A DNA stretch of 8,576 bases, from NCBI GenBank assembly GCA_025656435.1, contig JAHXHT010000090.1, forward strand, positions 1 through 8,576, given 5' to 3'. This document shows, piece by piece, positions 6,386 to 8,576 of this stretch. Numbering within the stretch: the first letter of the stretch is position 1; the number at the start of each line of letters is the position of its first letter. The notes under the pieces were generated by a model. It did no database searches and had not been told where the DNA came from. It saw nothing but the letters and a program-made list of their open reading frames with translations. The translations under genes and the position numbers were made by a program. This DNA comes from Candidatus Thiodiazotropha sp. (ex Gloverina cf. vestifex) (lineage in GTDB: Bacteria; Pseudomonadota; Gammaproteobacteria; Chromatiales; Chromatiaceae).

Positions 6386-7149
6386 ATTGGGAGGTGCTTG
6401 ACCTAAGCATCCTAGGACCAGCCTTTCTGGCTGGCCTGGTGGTGGCATCTACACATGTGCCGCTTGGTCGACATGTACTTCAACGAGGGATCATCTTTCT
6501 CGATCTGGCGGTGGCGCAGACAGCGGGAATGGGGATCGTGGTAGCCCACAGTTTTCATTGGGCGCCTGGAGGCTGGCAGGTACAGTTGGTTGCCGTCAGT
6601 GCGGCACTCACGGCTTCGTACCTGCTCCATTTAACTGAGAAGCGTTGGGCTGAGATACAGGAGGCATTGATCGGGGGGCTGTTTGTTCTTACGTCGAGTG
6701 TCAGTATCCTGCTTTTAGCTGCCAATCCGCATGGAGGTGAATACCTGAAGGAGTTGTTGGTCGGCCAGATACTCTGGGTCGGTTATCAGCAACTCATACC
6801 AGTGGCGCTGTTATATCTGGTGATCCTTATTCTATGGTTCACTTTCCGGCAGCAACGATCATCGTTGGGATTCTACCTTCTGTTTGCAGTTGCCATTACC
6901 GCTTCCGTGCAATTGGTGGGTGTCTATCTGGTCTTTGCCAGTTTGGTTCTGCCGGCACTCGCTGTCCGCGACAGCAAGAGGAATGCGAATCGTACAGGCT
7001 ACATGATTGCGGCATTTGGTTATGGTGTGGGTTTATTGTTGGCGGCGCTATGGGATCTGCCGGCAGGTGCGATGATTGTCTGTACGCTCTCTGTGGTCTC
7101 TCTGATTGCTGGAGGATTGCTACGGTTTAATTCGCTGAAATGGGCGTGA
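6382..7149 (+). CDS. Second metal ABC transporter permease (ABC-3 family), without its own ATPase gene
   Basis: The 255-residue product is very hydrophobic, with about seven or eight membrane segments. It aligns by pattern with ABC-3 permeases: FLDLAVAQTAGMG at 39-51 takes the place of YFGDTLAHSALLG in ZnuB, and QLVGVYLVFASLVLPALAV matches the conserved C-terminal helix region. It is divergent from ZnuB, which suggests an old split rather than a recent duplication. Translation is coupled to the binding-protein gene through the 4-bp ATGA overlap. It is the last gene of the operon. No ATP-binding subunit follows or precedes it on this strand, so it must use ZnuC from the divergent operon or an ATPase encoded elsewhere. 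Confidence 0.88.
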   Translation: MNWEVLDLSILGPAFLAGLVVASTHVPLGRHVLQRGIIFLDLAVAQTAGMGIVVAHSFHWAPGGWQVQLVAVSAALTASYLLHLTEKRWAEIQEALIGGLFVLTSSVSILLLAANPHGGEYLKELLVGQILWVGYQQLIPVALLYLVILILWFTFRQQRSSLGFYLLFAVAITASVQLVGVYLVFASLVLPALAVRDSKRNANRTGYMIAAFGYGVGLLLAALWDLPAGAMIVCTLSVVSLIAGGLLRFNSLKWA

Positions 7150-7170
7150 TTTTTGTGGGCTGCACAGAGA

Positions 7171-7226
7171 GAATCAGGATCAACAGTTAGATTTTTGTAT
7201 GAGTGTTTTTCTGATTCAGAACTGTT
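7171..7226 (+). other. Two interleaved inverted repeats after the permease gene
   Basis: GAATCAG (7171-7177) is complementary to CTGATTC (7211-7217), and AACAGTT (7182-7188) to AACTGTT (7220-7226). The order A-B-A'-B' would allow an H-type pseudoknot, or either stem alone, in a transcript leaving the zinc operon. Short T-runs (7192-7196, 7206-7210) lie inside the structure rather than after it, so it is not a standard terminator. The rest of the 7150-7352 gap shows no gene. Confidence 0.3.
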
Positions 7227-7236
7227 AGCTCTGCAC

Positions 7237-7264
7237 TTGTATATTGAGAGATCTCCCCTAGAAT
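7237..7264 (+). promoter_or_regulatory. Weak promoter candidate for the 7353 gene
   Basis: TAGAAT (7259-7264) matches the -10 consensus at five of six positions and lies 16 bp after the poor -35 candidate TTGTAT (7237-7242). It would give a leader of about 80 nt before ATG 7353. A separate promoter is reasonable because the gap to the zinc operon is 203 bp and no Zur box is present. Confidence 0.25.
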
Positions 7265-7352
7265 GCTCTGTGCACATACGGTTATCAGGTGACTTTAACC
7301 TTTGCTTTTTAGGGATGTTTGTTTAAGTGCAACGACTTTCAGGAGAACAGTC

Positions 7353-7739
7353 ATGGGACAAATGATGCGGAATGTTGCGGCCTGTCATCTTGCTTTCTTG
7401 ATGATAGGCTGCCTACTCTTCGATGCTGTTCATGCTGCCGATTCAGAATATCTAAGTGCTGTTAAGGCAGACTTTGCCGAGTTTACTAGTAATGATTTTG
7501 AGATCTCCCCTGACTCTCCCTGGATTGGTTCGACAGAGGAGCAACCGGAAAGCGGTGGCGCACTGAAGGATGTCGATGGGTTTTCTGCATTTCTTCAATC
7601 GAAATCCCCAGGTAGCTACATTTTCTACAAGAAGCTGCCAACAGACTACAAGGAACGTCTGCATCGTGACTATCTTGCCACTGGAGATCTAGATCGTATT
7701 AAGGATGATATCTTCAGATATACCAAGGAACTAAAATAA
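7353..7739 (+). CDS. Secreted hypothetical protein of 128 residues
   Basis: I do not recognise a characterised family. The product starts with a signal peptide (about 1-28, cleavage after VHA; an IGC inside it is a poor lipobox because Met precedes it). The mature part is about 100 residues, hydrophilic and acidic at first (ADFAEFTSNDF, SPDSPWIG), then has FSAFLQSKSPGSYIFYKKLP and a C-terminal helical part ending TGDLDRIKDDIFRYTKELK. The mature protein has no Cys. The frame is open from 7302, but ATG 7353 is preferred because AGGAG (7341-7345) lies seven bases before it and it gives a clean signal peptide. It is followed after 50 bp by the LolA-like gene on the same strand, so the two are probably cotranscribed and may act together in the envelope. 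Confidence 0.75.
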   Translation: MGQMMRNVAACHLAFLMIGCLLFDAVHAADSEYLSAVKADFAEFTSNDFEISPDSPWIGSTEEQPESGGALKDVDGFSAFLQSKSPGSYIFYKKLPTDYKERLHRDYLATGDLDRIKDDIFRYTKELK

Positions 7740-7789
7740 CAAGGATCCTGTGTGAAGGATTACCATCCGCTGGATTAAGAGAAACTGAT

Positions 7790-8576
7790 ATGCCTATCTC
7801 AACTACAAGTGTCATAGCCCGTACTCTTTTCTTTTCATTCTTCTCTTTTATCTCGATCTCTAGCCAAGCTTCAGTTGGCCATGAATTAGCATACCCTGCG
7901 GAAGGCACAATACCGGATGCTGATGAAATTGCCCGCCAGGTCTATTTTGCCAATCACTTCTACGCCTTCAGAAATTTCTCCATAAAACGGCGTGGACGCA
8001 CGATGAGCGTACTGATCAATCGGGCCAGGGAAGGGAGTGAGCTTGCAACCGCGGTAGAGCGGCATCTCAACAATAACTACAACACGGACGAGACTTTGCA
8101 ATCCAGAGATCTTGCCATCTTTCATTCGGGGAAAATGAGAGGTACCGGCATGCTGGTGACGGAATACATGGATGACCAGAAGAACAAGGATTACATGGTC
8201 TGGTTACCCAGTCTGCGAAAGATCCGGCGCTTTTCTCAACCCAAACAGGATGATGCCTGGGGCGGAAGTGTGTTCACTTTTGGCGATGTCACCTTGCGTA
8301 AACCTGAAGATGAGACCCATGAACTGATTGGTACGAAACCTTTTCGCACTTGTCTCGGCATCATGACGAACCTGGAAGGGAAGCACTATCGGTATGCCGG
8401 TAAATTACCAGAACGCAGTTGCCGTCATCTGAACAAAAAGGTCTCAAGCGTGTCGCTACCTCGTGAAAGATTTTGGGACATCCGGGTCCCCAAAATCGAC
8501 TCGCCTACGCGACAGCCGTTATGCCCCGACCGTCCTGCGTCCGCCACGATTCCGTATTGCACATTGCAGCAGAGCT
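7790..8576 (+). CDS. Outer-membrane lipoprotein-sorting (LolA-like) family protein, 3' end replaced by repeat, open at window edge
   Basis: The frame is open from ATG 7790 to the window end (262 codons, no stop). It has a signal peptide (about 1-27, after SQA) and then a LolA-like fold of the group annotated as outer-membrane lipoprotein-sorting proteins. Family features are the basic, Arg-rich FSIKRRGR region, GTGMLVTEYM, WLPSLRKIRRF (138-148) and the GGSVFTFGDVTL stretch. Such proteins are periplasmic and often sit beside RND/MMPL exporters. The family-like sequence ends at about Lys217 (8440). From 8445 the reading frame passes through the 90-bp repeat and unknown sequence beyond, so residues from about 218 on look foreign and the native C-terminus is missing. 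It is therefore probably a disrupted gene, unless the chimeric tail is tolerated. The ribosome-binding site is weak (AAGAGA about eight bases upstream). Confidence 0.75.
   Translation, partial: MPISTTSVIARTLFFSFFSFISISSQASVGHELAYPAEGTIPDADEIARQVYFANHFYAFRNFSIKRRGRTMSVLINRAREGSELATAVERHLNNNYNTDETLQSRDLAIFHSGKMRGTGMLVTEYMDDQKNKDYMVWLPSLRKIRRFSQPKQDDAWGGSVFTFGDVTLRKPEDETHELIGTKPFRTCLGIMTNLEGKHYRYAGKLPERSCRHLNKKVSSVSLPRERFWDIRVPKIDSPTRQPLCPDRPASATIPYCTLQQS
8445..8534 (+). repeat. Right copy of the 90-bp inverted repeat with internal hairpin
   Basis: This is the inverted counterpart of 1-90 (87/90 identical). The hairpin lies at 8469-8497 with the same bulge and loop. It begins abruptly inside the LolA-like coding sequence. 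The 42 bases after it (8535-8576) cannot be compared, because the left copy starts at the window edge, and the repeat may continue through them. In both copies the same repeat end joins the 5' part of the interrupted gene, so orientation relative to the host gene is identical. Confidence 0.85.

Noticed and set aside
7150..7200. Rho-independent terminator after the second permease gene
   Set aside because: Short T-runs exist, but no stable stem directly precedes any of them.
7248..7511. Direct repeat of GAGATCTCCCCT at 7248-7259 and 7500-7511
   Set aside because: It is only 12 bp with a palindromic core, one copy lies inside a coding region, and there are no further copies; probably chance.
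1..8534. Composite transposon carrying the zinc genes
   Set aside because: Both repeat copies interrupt host-like genes and no transposase or target-site duplication is visible; an assembly break at a multicopy element explains the edges as well.
1..8576. tRNA, rRNA or CRISPR array
   Set aside because: No cloverleaf-like or rRNA-like stretch and no regularly spaced repeats were seen on either strand.

Overview
The window carries a compact zinc-uptake locus from a Gammaproteobacterium. The base composition is moderate. The protein families (ZnuABC, a Fur-family Zur, an outer-membrane barrel ending in Phe, a LolA-like periplasmic protein) and a Zur operator of the enterobacterial/gammaproteobacterial type (GTTATA-N-TATAAC) support this. 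The genus cannot be fixed by eye; a free-living or symbiotic sulfur-oxidiser is only a guess from the general look of the proteins.

Layout. Positions 1-90 are one arm of a 90-bp inverted repeat (87/90 identical to 8445-8534) with an internal hairpin. It cuts off the 3' end of a minus-strand gene for a periplasmic SBP_bac_3-type sensor domain (69-632). Next, on the minus strand and read from 3777 down to 777, comes a tight operon znuA-zur-znuC-znuB with 4- and 8-bp overlaps: the high-affinity zinc ABC importer with its own zinc-sensing repressor inside the operon. A perfect 13-bp Zur-box palindrome at 3822-3834 lies between this operon and a divergent plus-strand operon (3919-7149). That operon encodes a small secreted His/Cys-rich protein, a porin-like outer-membrane protein with a His-rich loop, a second ZnuA-like binding protein and a second ABC-3-type permease. 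No ATPase is encoded with the second binding protein and permease. Downstream lie a secreted 128-aa protein of unknown function (7353-7739) and a LolA-like outer-membrane lipoprotein-sorting family gene (from 7790). The latter runs into the second repeat copy and off the right edge.

How it may work together (inference). Zn-loaded Zur would silence both operons from the shared intergenic region. In zinc shortage the outer-membrane barrel could let zinc or a zinc complex into the periplasm, and the small His/Cys protein could bind or hand it over. Two binding proteins would then feed two permeases, with ZnuC as the obvious candidate ATPase for both. The most notable points are the permease/binding-protein pair without an ATPase, the uncharacterised outer-membrane and small secreted components, and the same repeat interrupting a gene at each edge of the window. 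The edges may reflect assembly breaks at a multicopy element rather than a true composite transposon.
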